Shown here piece after piece: positions 17,611-26,384 of a DNA stretch of 64,000 nt (position 1 is the first letter of the stretch; every line of letters begins with the position of its first letter). This DNA is from JAJPIG01 sp035531675. GTDB lineage: Bacteria; Desulfobacterota; Binatia; Binatales; Binataceae. The stretch covers positions 62,001 through 126,000 of the forward strand of contig DATKSL010000014.1 in assembly GCA_035531675.1 (NCBI GenBank), given 5' to 3'. The notes under the pieces are model-generated. The model was not told the origin of the DNA and made no database searches. It was given only the letters and a program-made list of their open reading frames with translations. The position numbers and the translations under genes are program-made.

Positions 17611-18372
17611 TTGGCCGCCCGGCGCAAACCGCGCCCGCGCGGCCCGGAGCTGATCGTCGCAACGCGCGACCGATGCTTAAGCGTCACGCTCAATCGCCCG
17701 CGTAGCGGAAACCGTATCAACCCAGCGATGGCGCGCGAGCTGATGGCGCTCGCCGAGCGGGTCGAGGACGACGACCGCCTGCTGATGCTCACGATGAGCG
17801 GTGCGGGGACGGTCTTTTGCACCGGCTTCGACGCCGGGGTCGACCCGCGGCTGGTCGAAACGCTCGCCGCGCTCGCCAAGCCGACGCTCGCGATTATCAA
17901 CGGCGACGCCTTTGACGAAGGCCTCGAGCTGGCCCTCGCACTCGACCTGAGAATCGCCACGGCCCGCGCGCGCTTTGCGATTACGCAGCCGCAACGCGGC
18001 GTCCTGCCCCATTTCGGCGCCACTCAGCGCCTGCCGCGAATCGTCGGCGCACCGCGCGCGCTGCGGATGATTCTGACCGGCGCGCCGATCGACGGCCGCG
18101 CAGCGCTCGCCGCCGGCCTCATCACCGAGCTTGCCGCCTCGCCCGCGAGCCTCCGGCGCATCGCCGCGGCGCGCGTCGAATCGATGCTGAGCCGCGGGCC
18201 GCTCGCCATGCGGATGGCGAAGGAGGCGGTGCTCAAGGGCTACGATATGACGCTCGCGCAAGGTATAAGGCTGGAGGAGGATCTTTACGCGCTGCTGCAG
18301 ACCACTGCGGATCGAAGCGAGGGCGTGCGGGCGTTCCTGGAAAAGCGCCGGCCACTGTTCAAGGGCGGATGA
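17611..18372 (+). CDS. Second enoyl-CoA hydratase-like protein, one catalytic Glu replaced
   Basis: The 253-residue crotonase-fold protein has SVTLNRPRSGNRI, the oxyanion segment AGTVFCTGFDAG and FDEGLELALALDLRIA. The position of the second catalytic glutamate (usually PE before LGxxPG) reads QPQRGVLPHFG, so it is Gln. It may be an isomerase, hydrolase or a non-hydratase member. The start is inferred at TTG 17611, two bases after the ligase stop; the first in-frame ATG is about 40 codons later, inside the conserved fold. Confidence 0.75.
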   Translation: MAARRKPRPRGPELIVATRDRCLSVTLNRPRSGNRINPAMARELMALAERVEDDDRLLMLTMSGAGTVFCTGFDAGVDPRLVETLAALAKPTLAIINGDAFDEGLELALALDLRIATARARFAITQPQRGVLPHFGATQRLPRIVGAPRALRMILTGAPIDGRAALAAGLITELAASPASLRRIAAARVESMLSRGPLAMRMAKEAVLKGYDMTLAQGIRLEEDLYALLQTTADRSEGVRAFLEKRRPLFKGG

Positions 18373-18483
18373 ACGGAGAGCAGGAATTTTCGGGAGTGGG
18401 CGACAAAAAGTCTGTCGGCCACGTATACGACTGATAAGGCACTTTCGGGACCTACAAAAAACCAGGATGTAGACGACAAAAAG

Positions 18484-18600
18484 ATGGCGAACCAGATCGG
18501 CAAGATGTACGAGTGCGCGAAATGCGGCTCGCGGGTGATCGTGACCAAGGCCGGCGGCGGCACGCTCAAGTGCTGCGGCGCTCCGATGCAGCAGAAGTAG
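18484..18600 (+). CDS. Desulforedoxin (38 aa)
   Basis: The protein has MYECAKCGSRVIV, then GGGTLKCCGAPM. This is nearly the whole pattern of Desulfovibrio gigas desulforedoxin (C-x2-C, GGGTL, C-C-G, terminal Met and Lys). It should bind one rubredoxin-type iron and act as a dimeric electron carrier. It stands alone, not fused to a superoxide reductase domain. A similar 47-residue protein is at 13562. A hairpin (GCAGGGCT/AGCCCTGC) overlaps its stop codon. Confidence 0.8.
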   Translation: MANQIGKMYECAKCGSRVIVTKAGGGTLKCCGAPMQQK

Positions 18601-18950
18601 CAGGGCTGAGCCCTGCACCCACTAAGGCGCGCTGAGGTTGTTCGTGGACTTCACCGTTATCTACTCTGCGAAGCGCCAGCTTTGTTTGCGTGGTTTCTTC
18701 CGTCACCTCGACCGGAACCGAGCGCGAGCGGCGAGCACGGCGCAGCGAAGCGAACAACCCGGAGCAGCAGGGCTGCGCCCGCAGGCCTGCTAAAGACGCG
18801 CAGGGGGATCGTGCTCGACGTCAACGGTTATCGACTCTGCCAGGGAGGCCTGTGCTGTTTGTCATCTCGACCGAAGCCGCGCGACCGTCGGGAGCGCGGC
18901 GAAGCGGAGAGATCAACGCGGAGCGATTTGCAGGCCTGAGCCCTGCCCCC
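18600..18950 (+). repeat. Diverged tandem duplication with dispersed-repeat-like elements
   Basis: Two imperfect units of about 165 bases (about 18600-18767 and 18768-18931) each start with AGCAGGGCTG, continue through a similar segment (TTCACCGTTATCTACTCTG versus GTCAACGGTTATCGACTCTG), and contain a GTCA(C/T)CTCGACCG...GCGAAGCG element (18702-18758 and 18861-18914). A third copy of the start (CAGGCCTGAGCCCTGC) follows at 18931. I see no gene in this stretch. Confidence 0.6.
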
Positions 18951-18970
18951 AGCGGTCCCGACCGAAGGCC

Positions 18971-19516
18971 ATGAGCTTCGATGCGCCCAATCCCCTGTTG
19001 CTCGATCTCATAGCCCCGCCATGGCGGCGCTATGAGATCGTCACCCGCAGCTCGCCGGGCGAAGTAATCGCCGCCGTCCGGGACGCCACTGAAGAACGCC
19101 GCTACTTTCGGCTGCCGTCATCGGACGCGCGCGACCTCGAGGGTACCGTCGAGGACGACAGCTTCGCGGTGAGCCGCATCATCGGCTATCGCAACTCGCT
19201 GCGCCCGCTGATAATCGGCCGGGTCGCGCCGGGCGGGACCGGCACGCGGATCGCGATCGGGATGCGCCTGCAATGGTCGGCGGCGTTTGGAGTGGTGGCG
19301 GCGATCGGGATGATCGTCACCACCTTCATTCTGACTCAGACGGCGTTCCATGGCTTGCAGAGCCGTTCGGCGGGCCTTGGGGTGGTAGCCGCGATGATCG
19401 TCGCCGGCTACCTGATGATCACCGTCCCGTTCGGATTGGAGGCGCGCCGGGCCTGCGCGATCCTGCGGCGGCTGTGGCACATCGACGGCCCCCGGCAGTC
19501 AGTGATGCATTCCTAG
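18971..19516 (+). CDS. Predicted membrane protein, two transmembrane segments
   Basis: The 181-residue protein has a soluble N-terminal half (about 1-95) with a charged, beta-rich appearance, followed by two hydrophobic spans (SAAFGVVAAIGMIVTTFIL and LGVVAAMIVAGYLMITVPFG) and a short basic tail. No family is recognised. It begins 20 bases after the repeat region and is convergent with the radical SAM gene. Confidence 0.6.
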   Translation: MSFDAPNPLLLDLIAPPWRRYEIVTRSSPGEVIAAVRDATEERRYFRLPSSDARDLEGTVEDDSFAVSRIIGYRNSLRPLIIGRVAPGGTGTRIAIGMRLQWSAAFGVVAAIGMIVTTFILTQTAFHGLQSRSAGLGVVAAMIVAGYLMITVPFGLEARRACAILRRLWHIDGPRQSVMHS

Positions 19517-19558
19517 CGTCATCAGTGTCGTCGGCTGAAGCTGCCCCGAATCGGCAAG

Positions 19559-20512
19559 TCATACGGCGTTGAAGCCCGCGCCGCTGAACAGCACGCGATC
19601 GGCGCCGAGCCGCGCGCGCAACGCCGCCATCAGCTCCGCCTCCGCGCCCGGCCGAAACCATCCTTCGTATCCCAGGCGCTGGTAGAGCGCGCCGATATTG
19701 AGCGCGCGCGAGCGGCGGCCGTGGGCGCCGTCGCCGTCGAAGTAGGTATCGACGATCACCCGCCGGGCGACCTCGTCGAGCATCGCGGCAAACCGCGCCG
19801 GATGGTTCGGCATCATCGGCGCAACCGTGACCTGGACGAACACCCCCGCCGCGCCGATCCGCTGCGCGCATTGAATGCGCCGCGCCACCGAGGGCGAAGT
19901 CGGCGTCAGCGCACGGCGGACCGCATCGTCGTCGGTCTCGATGGTGAGCGAGACGATGACTCGCTCGCCGAGCGCGCGCAGCAGGTCGAGGTCGCGCTCG
20001 ACCATCGGGCTGCGAGTCTGCACCAGCAATCGCCGCGGCGGATGGTTGACGAAGGCTTCGAGGGCGGCGCGGGTAAGCTTCAACCGGCGCTCGAGTCCCT
20101 GGTACGGGTCGGTTGCGCTCGACATGAAGATGGTCGCGGCGGCGAGTCGCCCGGCGCGGTCGAGCGCGGTGAGTTCGCGCCCCAGCAGCGTGGCGAGATT
20201 CTGCTTGGCGACCACCCACGCGCCCCACGGACCGCTCTCGGCGCGCGCCACCGGCAGCGCCCGCACGTAGCAGAACGGGCATCCGCCGTGGTCGCCGAAC
20301 GCGCATCCGAGGTAAGGATTAAGCGAAAAGCCAAAGCCTTTCAGGAAGCCGCCGGTGGGAGTCAGCGCCCGGCTCGCGTCCCGCATCAAATAGCGGCGCG
20401 GAGGCCGGCGCGACGATTGACCCTCCTCCGCCGGCAGCGATTCATGGTTCACAGCAAGCTCCGTCAACGCCGTATTATTTTCCCACCGGCCGAGGCCGCG
20501 CGCCATTGACAT
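19559..20512 (-). CDS. Radical SAM protein of the SPL/Rv2578c-like group with a C-x7-C-x2-C cluster motif
   Basis: The 317-residue product has NPYLGC followed by a cysteine triad spaced C-x7-C-x2-C ending FCYVR, where relatives usually have C-x3-C-x2-C. It then has the TDPYQ and LLVQTRSP segments and a C-terminal FRPGAEAELM typical of this family of spore-photoproduct-lyase-like radical SAM enzymes. The function of the family is unknown. The ATG at 20512 lies within the upstream region of the divergent gene at 20542. Confidence 0.8.
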   Translation of the reverse strand: MSMARGLGRWENNTALTELAVNHESLPAEEGQSSRRPPRRYLMRDASRALTPTGGFLKGFGFSLNPYLGCAFGDHGGCPFCYVRALPVARAESGPWGAWVVAKQNLATLLGRELTALDRAGRLAAATIFMSSATDPYQGLERRLKLTRAALEAFVNHPPRRLLVQTRSPMVERDLDLLRALGERVIVSLTIETDDDAVRRALTPTSPSVARRIQCAQRIGAAGVFVQVTVAPMMPNHPARFAAMLDEVARRVIVDTYFDGDGAHGRRSRALNIGALYQRLGYEGWFRPGAEAELMAALRARLGADRVLFSGAGFNAV

Positions 20513-20541
20513 CGCGACGCCATCGCACCAAGAATAGCCCT

Positions 20542-20964
20542 ATGCGGCGATGGGCAATCGGCATCGGTTTGGCCTTGGTTCTGGGCCTCGCACCGGCTGT
20601 GCATGCGCAGTACGAGGATCAGCAGAACCCGGGCGAATACAACGAGGACGCCTCACAGCCACTCAAGATCGTGAGCTATTTCGTCGCGCCGATCGGCTTC
20701 GCGCTGGAGTGGACGGTGGCGCGGCCGCTGAATTACCTGGCCAACGAGACGCCACTCGCGCCGGCCATGAATCCCGACAAAGATCAGTTCTACGGGCCGC
20801 CGAAGATGGCCCAGTTGCCGCCGCCCGACAAGTTCCCTCCCGAGCCCTACGAGGCTGACCCGTCTGAGGCGCGCTCCGCGACTACCGGGCTACCGCCGAC
20901 GAGTCCGCAGATCCGTCCGGCGCCGGCTCCGCCGTCGTCCTCGTCTCAGCCGGCGATGCACTGA
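20542..20964 (+). CDS. Small exported proline-rich protein
   Basis: The 140-residue product begins with a signal peptide (MRRWAIGIGLALVLGLAPAVHA, cleavage likely after AHA-like VHA). A short conserved-looking region (SYFVAPIGFALEWTVARPLNYLA) follows, then a Pro/Ser-rich tail. The frame opens at TTG 20506, but ATG 20542 gives the normal signal peptide. No domain is recognised; the periplasm or outer membrane is the likely location. Confidence 0.65.
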   Translation: MRRWAIGIGLALVLGLAPAVHAQYEDQQNPGEYNEDASQPLKIVSYFVAPIGFALEWTVARPLNYLANETPLAPAMNPDKDQFYGPPKMAQLPPPDKFPPEPYEADPSEARSATTGLPPTSPQIRPAPAPPSSSSQPAMH

Positions 20965-21099
20965 GACGTCGGCGGACGTTTTCCCTGGCCCGTTTTTCTC
21001 GATAGATTTTCACGCTGCCGGTTTGCCGCGATCTTGATCGTATGAGATCGAGCGCAACCCGAGAGCCGCGCTTCCCGTTTCAACCCGCAAGGAGTGCCG

Positions 21100-21903
21100 A
21101 TGCCTAAAGTCAAAGCCGGAACGATCAACCTGAGCTACGAGACCTTCGGCAGCGGCGATCCGCTGCTGCTGATAATGGGCTTCGGGATGCCGGGGATCGC
21201 GTGGACGCCGATGCTGCCGTTCCTGAGCACCTTCAAGTGCATCTATTACGATAACCGCGGCACCGGCAACTCGGATCGTCCAGCGGGCGCCTACTCGATA
21301 GACACCATGGCAGAGGATGCGGCGGGGTTGCTCGACGCGCTGGGTATCGGGAAAGCGAAAGTTTACGGGATTTCGATGGGCGGGATGATCGCGCAGGAAC
21401 TCGCCCTGCGCCATCCCGATCGGGTCGAGAAACTGGTGCTGGGATGCACGGCGGCAGGAGGATCGACGGCGAAGATGGCGCCGTTCGAGGTGCTGGAGAA
21501 GTTGATCGCGAGCGTCCGATTGATGGCGAGCAAGCCGGAAGAGGCGCTCGACGTGCTGATCCCGCTGCTCTATCCGCCCGAATTCATCGCGAAGCATCCC
21601 GAATTGAAGCCGCTGATGCTGGCGGGGCTGCAGATGGCGCCGGGGACGCCGCCGGAGACCGCGGATCGCACGGTAGCGGGGCTAATCCAGTTCAATACTT
21701 ACGAGCGGCTGCCGCAGATCAAATGCCCGACACTGATCGTACACGGCGAGAAAGACCTGCTGATACCGGCGGAAAACGCGCAGATTATGAAGGCGCGGCT
21801 GGAGAATGCGGAGCTATTGATGATACCCGATGCGGGGCACGGCTATTGGGCTGCCGATCCGGTCGGGATACATCAGCGGATCTCGGCCTGGCTCAAGGGC
21901 TAG
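21100..21903 (+). CDS. Alpha/beta hydrolase
   Basis: The 267-residue protein has the alpha/beta hydrolase order: the oxyanion strand LLLIMGFGMPG, YYDNRGTGNSD, the nucleophile elbow GISMGGMIAQ with Ser near residue 94, an acid in HGEKDLLIP, and the catalytic His in PDAGHGYW. The substrate is unknown; 3-oxoadipate enol-lactonase-like esterases are the closest pattern. AGGAG lies 5 bases before ATG 21100, which decides the start over GTG 21094. Confidence 0.85.
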   Translation: MPKVKAGTINLSYETFGSGDPLLLIMGFGMPGIAWTPMLPFLSTFKCIYYDNRGTGNSDRPAGAYSIDTMAEDAAGLLDALGIGKAKVYGISMGGMIAQELALRHPDRVEKLVLGCTAAGGSTAKMAPFEVLEKLIASVRLMASKPEEALDVLIPLLYPPEFIAKHPELKPLMLAGLQMAPGTPPETADRTVAGLIQFNTYERLPQIKCPTLIVHGEKDLLIPAENAQIMKARLENAELLMIPDAGHGYWAADPVGIHQRISAWLKG

Positions 21904-22064
21904 CGGAACAGACGTACACGACCGGATTCGGCTAGGCGCCTGAAAATTGGCGCGCGCCGAATCTTCCGCGCACCAGGCTGGGGCGCGCCTCCTCTGATAC
22001 GGCGCGCCTCCCGCGACCCAAAGACCGGGCGGGGCCTCGATTCGAAGCGGTCCCGCGGGTGACT

Positions 22065-22496
22065 CTATGCCTGTTGGGCGTGCTTGCCGTTGCGGCGCGT
22101 ACGGATGCTGATCTTGCCGTTGCGCACGACGGGTGAGCGCCGCGCCAGGCGCCGGTTCGCAACTCCCCGCAGCTGCTCCTCACGCCATTGCAGCAAGCCG
22201 GAACGTAGATAGCGCGGCTCGATCCCCAGGGTCTCGCAGACGGTATTGAACGAAAAGGGTCCGTCGCTGTTGTCCCCGCACAACCATTCCTCGGCCTCGG
22301 CGTAGAGCCGTTTGCGCGGCCCGCCGCGGCTCGCGGCATTGTTCTGAAAGCATCGCAACGCGTCTTCGAGCACCGCCATCATCAGGCGCTTGACCGGCCG
22401 CATCGCACTGTCGTCACGACGCTCGTCGTAGTACTGCTCCGGCGTCATGACTTCGGGCGTAAACAGCGATCCCAATACTCCGCTTTCCCAATCCAT
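22065..22496 (-). CDS. Conserved uncharacterised protein
   Basis: The 143-residue protein has a central helical region (RPVKRLMMAVLEDALRCFQ, then RKRLYAEAEEWLCG, then FSFNTVCETLGIEPRYLRSG) and a very basic tail. I believe similar proteins occur in deltaproteobacterial genomes, but I know no function. The LGIEPRYLRSGLLQW stretch resembles a helix-turn-helix, so DNA or RNA binding is possible. GGGGAGG lies 11 bases before the ATG. Confidence 0.65.
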   Translation of the reverse strand: MDWESGVLGSLFTPEVMTPEQYYDERRDDSAMRPVKRLMMAVLEDALRCFQNNAASRGGPRKRLYAEAEEWLCGDNSDGPFSFNTVCETLGIEPRYLRSGLLQWREEQLRGVANRRLARRSPVVRNGKISIRTRRNGKHAQQA

Positions 22497-23159
22497 GATA
22501 AGCCCGTCCTCCCCTCGTCAAACGGATACAAACCTTGGGCCAGATTGAAGCAATGCTCATGCCGCACGTCGGTCTTGGGCGACCTCGACTTCGATCGGGG
22601 CCCACCCAAGCTCAGCTTTTTGACGCAGCGCAGGATTGTGCAGGACGCGGGCGGGCTTTTTTGACGCCTGCCTATCTTCGTGGCGCGCAGAACGATTCGC
22701 CGCGTGACAAATTGACATCGCAGCAGAGCTGTTGCCGGTTTGTAGCGGCGCGTAAACTGCGAGAAAGCGGGATTTTTTGGACGCTTTTGCGACGATTAAG
22801 CCGGAAACGCGGCGACTCATGCCGTCTATTATCTGGCAGTCGCGCCTTTGCTTAGTTAGCGTTCATTTCTTCTCTCAACCCTCCCCAACTGCGCGTTTTT
22901 GACAGCCGGTCATAGCTATGCGATCGCGGTCGAAAGGGGCCGCAAGGGGGTGGGAAATCTGCTGGGTAAAGCTCCGCTAAGCCGAAAAATAGGGGACGAC
23001 TATGGTGTAAAAGTTACAGGGTAGTTGCAGATCTGCACCACCCACCCCATCGAGGAGTCCCACCTGGAGCGACGGTTCCGGGATGCTGCCGGCGGGAAAC
23101 GGGGCGTCATCCGGTGGCGACGCGTGTCGCTTTATCGCCGAACGATCTATTGCATCGTG
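22497..23159. other. Gene-free stretch of about 660 bases
   Basis: No convincing coding frame, RNA gene or riboswitch was recognised. The middle part (about 22690-22880) is less GC-rich than its surroundings and contains T runs. It separates the divergently transcribed end of the LON-domain gene from the start of the 22065-22496 gene, so it probably holds the latter's promoter. Confidence 0.4.
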
Positions 23160-23900
23160 CTATTGCATCGTACGGCCGCCGCCCGGACCATGCGGCCCCA
23201 GTTTCCGCTCCTCGATCTTGAAGGTGAGGATATCCAGAAAGCAGGTGATACGCTCGATGCTGGCCTCGAGCAGGGTCTGCTTTTCGATCGGTGCGATATC
23301 CAGATGGAAGCAGAGGAAATTCACCAGCGCCGCGCCGCTGAGGCCGCGCTCCTCGACCAGCGTATTCCAGGCCTGCTCGGCCGACTCGCTGCCCAGGTAA
23401 CTGAACAGCAGCTCGCGCAGGGTCTCCATGGTCTCGGGATCGGTCGCCAGCGCCGCGTTCGCCACCGGGCACCATTCGATTTCGCCGCGCCGGTAAATTC
23501 GATCGCGCAGCTCGCGCTCGAGCCGGAACTCGCCGAGCCCCTCGAGAATCAGGTTGTAGCGGCCGTCGGGCAGCTCTTCGAGTTCGTCGACCCGGCCGGC
23601 GCATCCAATCGCGAAAATATCGGGACGCGCGTAGTAGTCCTCCTCCCAATCGCCCTTGAGCAGCACCATCCCGATAATCCCGTCGCTATCCTTGATATCG
23701 GCGATCATCTGGCGGTAGCGCGGCTCGAAAATATGCAGCGGGACTCGCAGGCCCGGAAACATCACCAGGTTCGGCAATGGGAAGAGCGGAATTATCCTGG
23801 GCAGTTCAGCCACGGCGTCGAAAGCTCCAAAGGTCCGGTTCGATCCGGTCCTGAGGTTAGGAGCGGCAAGCACAGGCGTCAAGCAGGCAGTTTTCGCCAT
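23160..23900 (-). CDS. LON N-terminal substrate-binding domain protein
   Basis: The 246-residue protein has the LON domain start IIPLFPLPNLVMFPGLRVPL and HIFEPRYRQMIAD, followed by GIIGMVLL and the helical half ending near residue 230. There is no ATPase or protease domain, so this is the stand-alone form found in many bacteria, whose function is not settled. It is divergent from the aldehyde dehydrogenase operon. Confidence 0.85.
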   Translation of the reverse strand: MAKTACLTPVLAAPNLRTGSNRTFGAFDAVAELPRIIPLFPLPNLVMFPGLRVPLHIFEPRYRQMIADIKDSDGIIGMVLLKGDWEEDYYARPDIFAIGCAGRVDELEELPDGRYNLILEGLGEFRLERELRDRIYRRGEIEWCPVANAALATDPETMETLRELLFSYLGSESAEQAWNTLVEERGLSGAALVNFLCFHLDIAPIEKQTLLEASIERITCFLDILTFKIEERKLGPHGPGGGRTMQ

Positions 23901-24019
23901 GGTTTTCGTATCCGCTACTGTGTCCGCTAATACGTCGACCGACTATACTCGGTTACGCGCAAGTAACGCGCGATCCCGGAACGCGGCGGTAAAAACTCGC
24001 AGGACGTAGACGACGAAAA

Positions 24020-25492
24020 ATGCAGACCGATCTGTTCATAAACGGTGCTTATACAGCTCCTGCCAAAGCCGCGCGCTTTCCGGTGATCGAGCCCGCCACC
24101 GAACGCGAGCTGGCCTCGGTCGCGATGGCCGGCGAAGATGACGTCGCGCGGGCGGTCGCTGCGGCGCGCCAGGCAATCGACGATGGACCGTGGCCGAAGC
24201 TGAGCGCCGAGGCCCGCGGCCGGATTCTCAGCCGGATGGCGGACGGGATCGAACGGCGGGCGCAGGAGCTTGGCGGGCTGGAAGCGCGCGACGTCGGCAA
24301 GCCGATCGCCGAGTGCGTGAATCACGATATCGCGCGCGCGGCGCGGAACCTGCGCTTCTTCGCCGCCGCGGCCGAGACCTGGACGCAGGAGGCCTCGTTC
24401 GGCGACGCCAAGTTTCTTGGCGACGATCTCAAGCTGATGAGCGTCACGGCGCGCAGCCCGCTCGGCGTCGGCGCGATTATCATCCCGTGGAACTCGCCGC
24501 TGATGCTGGCGACGTGGAATCTTGGCCCCTGCCTCGCCACCGGCAACGCCTGCGTGCTGAAGCCCTCGGAACTGGCGCCGCTGACTTCGCTGGCGTTGGG
24601 CGAGATCGCCGCCGAAGCGGGGCTGCCGCCCGGCGTGCTCAACGTCGTCAGCGGGCTCGGTCCGACCGGCGCCGCGCTGGTTGCTCATCCCGGAGTCGAC
24701 GCGATCGCCTTCACCGGCGGGGTCGGCACGGGACGCAAGGTGATGGCGGCCGCGGCGGCCTCGCTCAAGCGCGTGACGCTCGAACTCGGCGGCAAATCAC
24801 CGAACCTGGTGTTTACCGATGCCGACCTCAAACGCTCGGCGGCCGGCGTGGCGCGCTCGATCTTCCGCAGCCAGGGCCAGTCGTGCGTGGCCGGCTCGCG
24901 CCTGCTGGTCGACCGGCGCATCGCGCAGGAGTTCCTCGGCCTGCTGCTCGGCGAGATCGAAAAGCTTACGATCGGCGACCCGCTCGATAAGGCGACCGAT
25001 TACGGGCCGCTGATCTCGGCCAGCCATCGCGAGCGCGTCCACGGCTTCGTCACCGAGGCGGTGGCCGGCGGCGCAAAACTGTTGTGCGGCGGCACCGCGC
25101 CCGCGAAACCCGCGCGCGGCTACTATTATCTGCCGACCGTGCTCGACGCGGTGGACGAAAGCGCGCGGGTCGTCAGCGAGGAGATTTTCGGCCCGGTGCT
25201 GACGGTCGAGCGCTTCGAGGATGAGGCCGAGGCGATCGCCAAGGCCAACGCCACCCGCTTCGGACTTTCGGGCTACGTCTGGACGACGCGGATGGAGCGC
25301 GCGCTCCGGGTCGCCAACCAGCTCAAGACCGGGATGGTGTGGGTCAACAGCTTCTTTCTGCGCGATCTGCGCACACCGTTCGGCGGCGCGCGTCAGAGCG
25401 GGCTCGGCCGCCAGGGCGGGCGCTACAGCCTCGAGTTCTGGACCGAGCCGCGGATGGTCTGTCTGACCTACGGGGAGGAACGCCATGGGTGA
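24020..25492 (+). CDS. Aldehyde dehydrogenase (HpaE-like)
   Basis: The 490-residue NAD(P)-dependent dehydrogenase has IIPWNSPLML, the nucleotide-binding FTGGVGTGRKV, the general base in LELGGKSPNLVF and the nucleophile cysteine in RSQGQSCVAGSRL. Immediately downstream (8-base overlap) are an extradiol dioxygenase and then an HpaB-like hydroxylase. That context suggests it oxidises the semialdehyde formed by ring cleavage, as HpaE does in 4-hydroxyphenylacetate degradation. The substrate assignment is inferred from the neighbours. Confidence 0.85.
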   Translation: MQTDLFINGAYTAPAKAARFPVIEPATERELASVAMAGEDDVARAVAAARQAIDDGPWPKLSAEARGRILSRMADGIERRAQELGGLEARDVGKPIAECVNHDIARAARNLRFFAAAAETWTQEASFGDAKFLGDDLKLMSVTARSPLGVGAIIIPWNSPLMLATWNLGPCLATGNACVLKPSELAPLTSLALGEIAAEAGLPPGVLNVVSGLGPTGAALVAHPGVDAIAFTGGVGTGRKVMAAAAASLKRVTLELGGKSPNLVFTDADLKRSAAGVARSIFRSQGQSCVAGSRLLVDRRIAQEFLGLLLGEIEKLTIGDPLDKATDYGPLISASHRERVHGFVTEAVAGGAKLLCGGTAPAKPARGYYYLPTVLDAVDESARVVSEEIFGPVLTVERFEDEAEAIAKANATRFGLSGYVWTTRMERALRVANQLKTGMVWVNSFFLRDLRTPFGGARQSGLGRQGGRYSLEFWTEPRMVCLTYGEERHG

Positions 25493-26351
25493 AGTAGTCG
25501 CCGCGATTCTTACCACGCACGTGCCGCGCCTGATGATCCACGATCCCGAGGCGCGCCGCGCCTACATGGGCCGCAACGTCTCGACCTTTTACGAGGCGAT
25601 GGAGCAGGTCGAGCGCGAGCGGCTGCAAACACTGCGCTTCGATACGTTCGTGCTGTTCGACACGCACTGGTTCACCACCGTCGAGTACGTGGCCAACGGT
25701 CACGAACGGCTCTCCGGCGTCTATACCTCCGAAGAGTTGCCGCAGATGCTCCACGACCATCCGTTCGATTACCCGGGCGATCCGGAGCTGGCCGCGGCGG
25801 TCGAGACGGCCGCGCGAGCGCATGACGTACGCGCCGTCGCCTCGCGCCATCGCAATCTGCCGCTCCATTATCCGACGCTCAACGTGATGTACTACTTCAA
25901 TCCGGGCGCCAACCGCCGCGTGCTGTCGATCGGCGTGTGCCAGACCGCGTCGGTGGAAAACGACCTGGCCTTCGGCGCCGCGCTGGGCGAGGCCGTCAAA
26001 CAAAGCGATCGGCGGGTGGTGCTGATCGCCTCGGGCGGCCTGTCGCATCACTTCTGGGAGTACGATCGGATTTTGGAACGCGCCTCCGCCGCGCCCGACG
26101 ATATCTATTCAGATGAGAATCGCGCCTACGACGGCCGCATCATCGAATGGCTCAAGGCCGGCCGTCACGATCAGGTGCTGGCCAACGCCAATGATTTTCG
26201 CCGCCGATGCTCCCCCGAGGGACGCTTCTCGCATTACCTGATGATGGCGGGGGCGATGGGCGGCGCGCGCTGGAACTGGCGCGGCCATCAATTCGGCGCC
26301 TACGAGGCGGCGCTCGGCACCGGCCAGGCGATCGTCTACTTCACGCCATGA
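25485..26351 (+). CDS. Extradiol ring-cleavage dioxygenase, class III (LigB/HpaD-like)
   Basis: The 288-residue protein fits the LigB family: an N-terminal histidine (ILTTHVPRL), FDTHWFTT, a histidine in SRHRNLPLHYPTLNVM, and the ASGGLSHHFWEY segment with conserved His residues near the iron. These enzymes open catechols next to the hydroxyls. It lies between an aldehyde dehydrogenase and an HpaB-like monooxygenase, the gene set of homoprotocatechuate degradation. The start overlaps the dehydrogenase stop. Confidence 0.85.
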   Translation: MGEVVAAILTTHVPRLMIHDPEARRAYMGRNVSTFYEAMEQVERERLQTLRFDTFVLFDTHWFTTVEYVANGHERLSGVYTSEELPQMLHDHPFDYPGDPELAAAVETAARAHDVRAVASRHRNLPLHYPTLNVMYYFNPGANRRVLSIGVCQTASVENDLAFGAALGEAVKQSDRRVVLIASGGLSHHFWEYDRILERASAAPDDIYSDENRAYDGRIIEWLKAGRHDQVLANANDFRRRCSPEGRFSHYLMMAGAMGGARWNWRGHQFGAYEAALGTGQAIVYFTP

Positions 26352-26384
26352 CAGCAACTCGCAAGATGATCCGCGGAGAGACTC

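Noticed and set aside
22535..22855. Open frame of 106 codons in the gene-free stretch
   Set aside because: Codon content unlike the surrounding genes and no recognisable protein features.
22900..23060. Possible riboswitch-like GC-rich leader
   Set aside because: I could not match it to cobalamin, c-di-GMP, TPP or other known consensus patterns, and it is not upstream of a gene on the plus strand.
23826..23850. GGTTCGATCC-like text resembling a tRNA T-loop
   Set aside because: It lies inside the LON-domain gene and no acceptor or anticodon stem can be formed around it.
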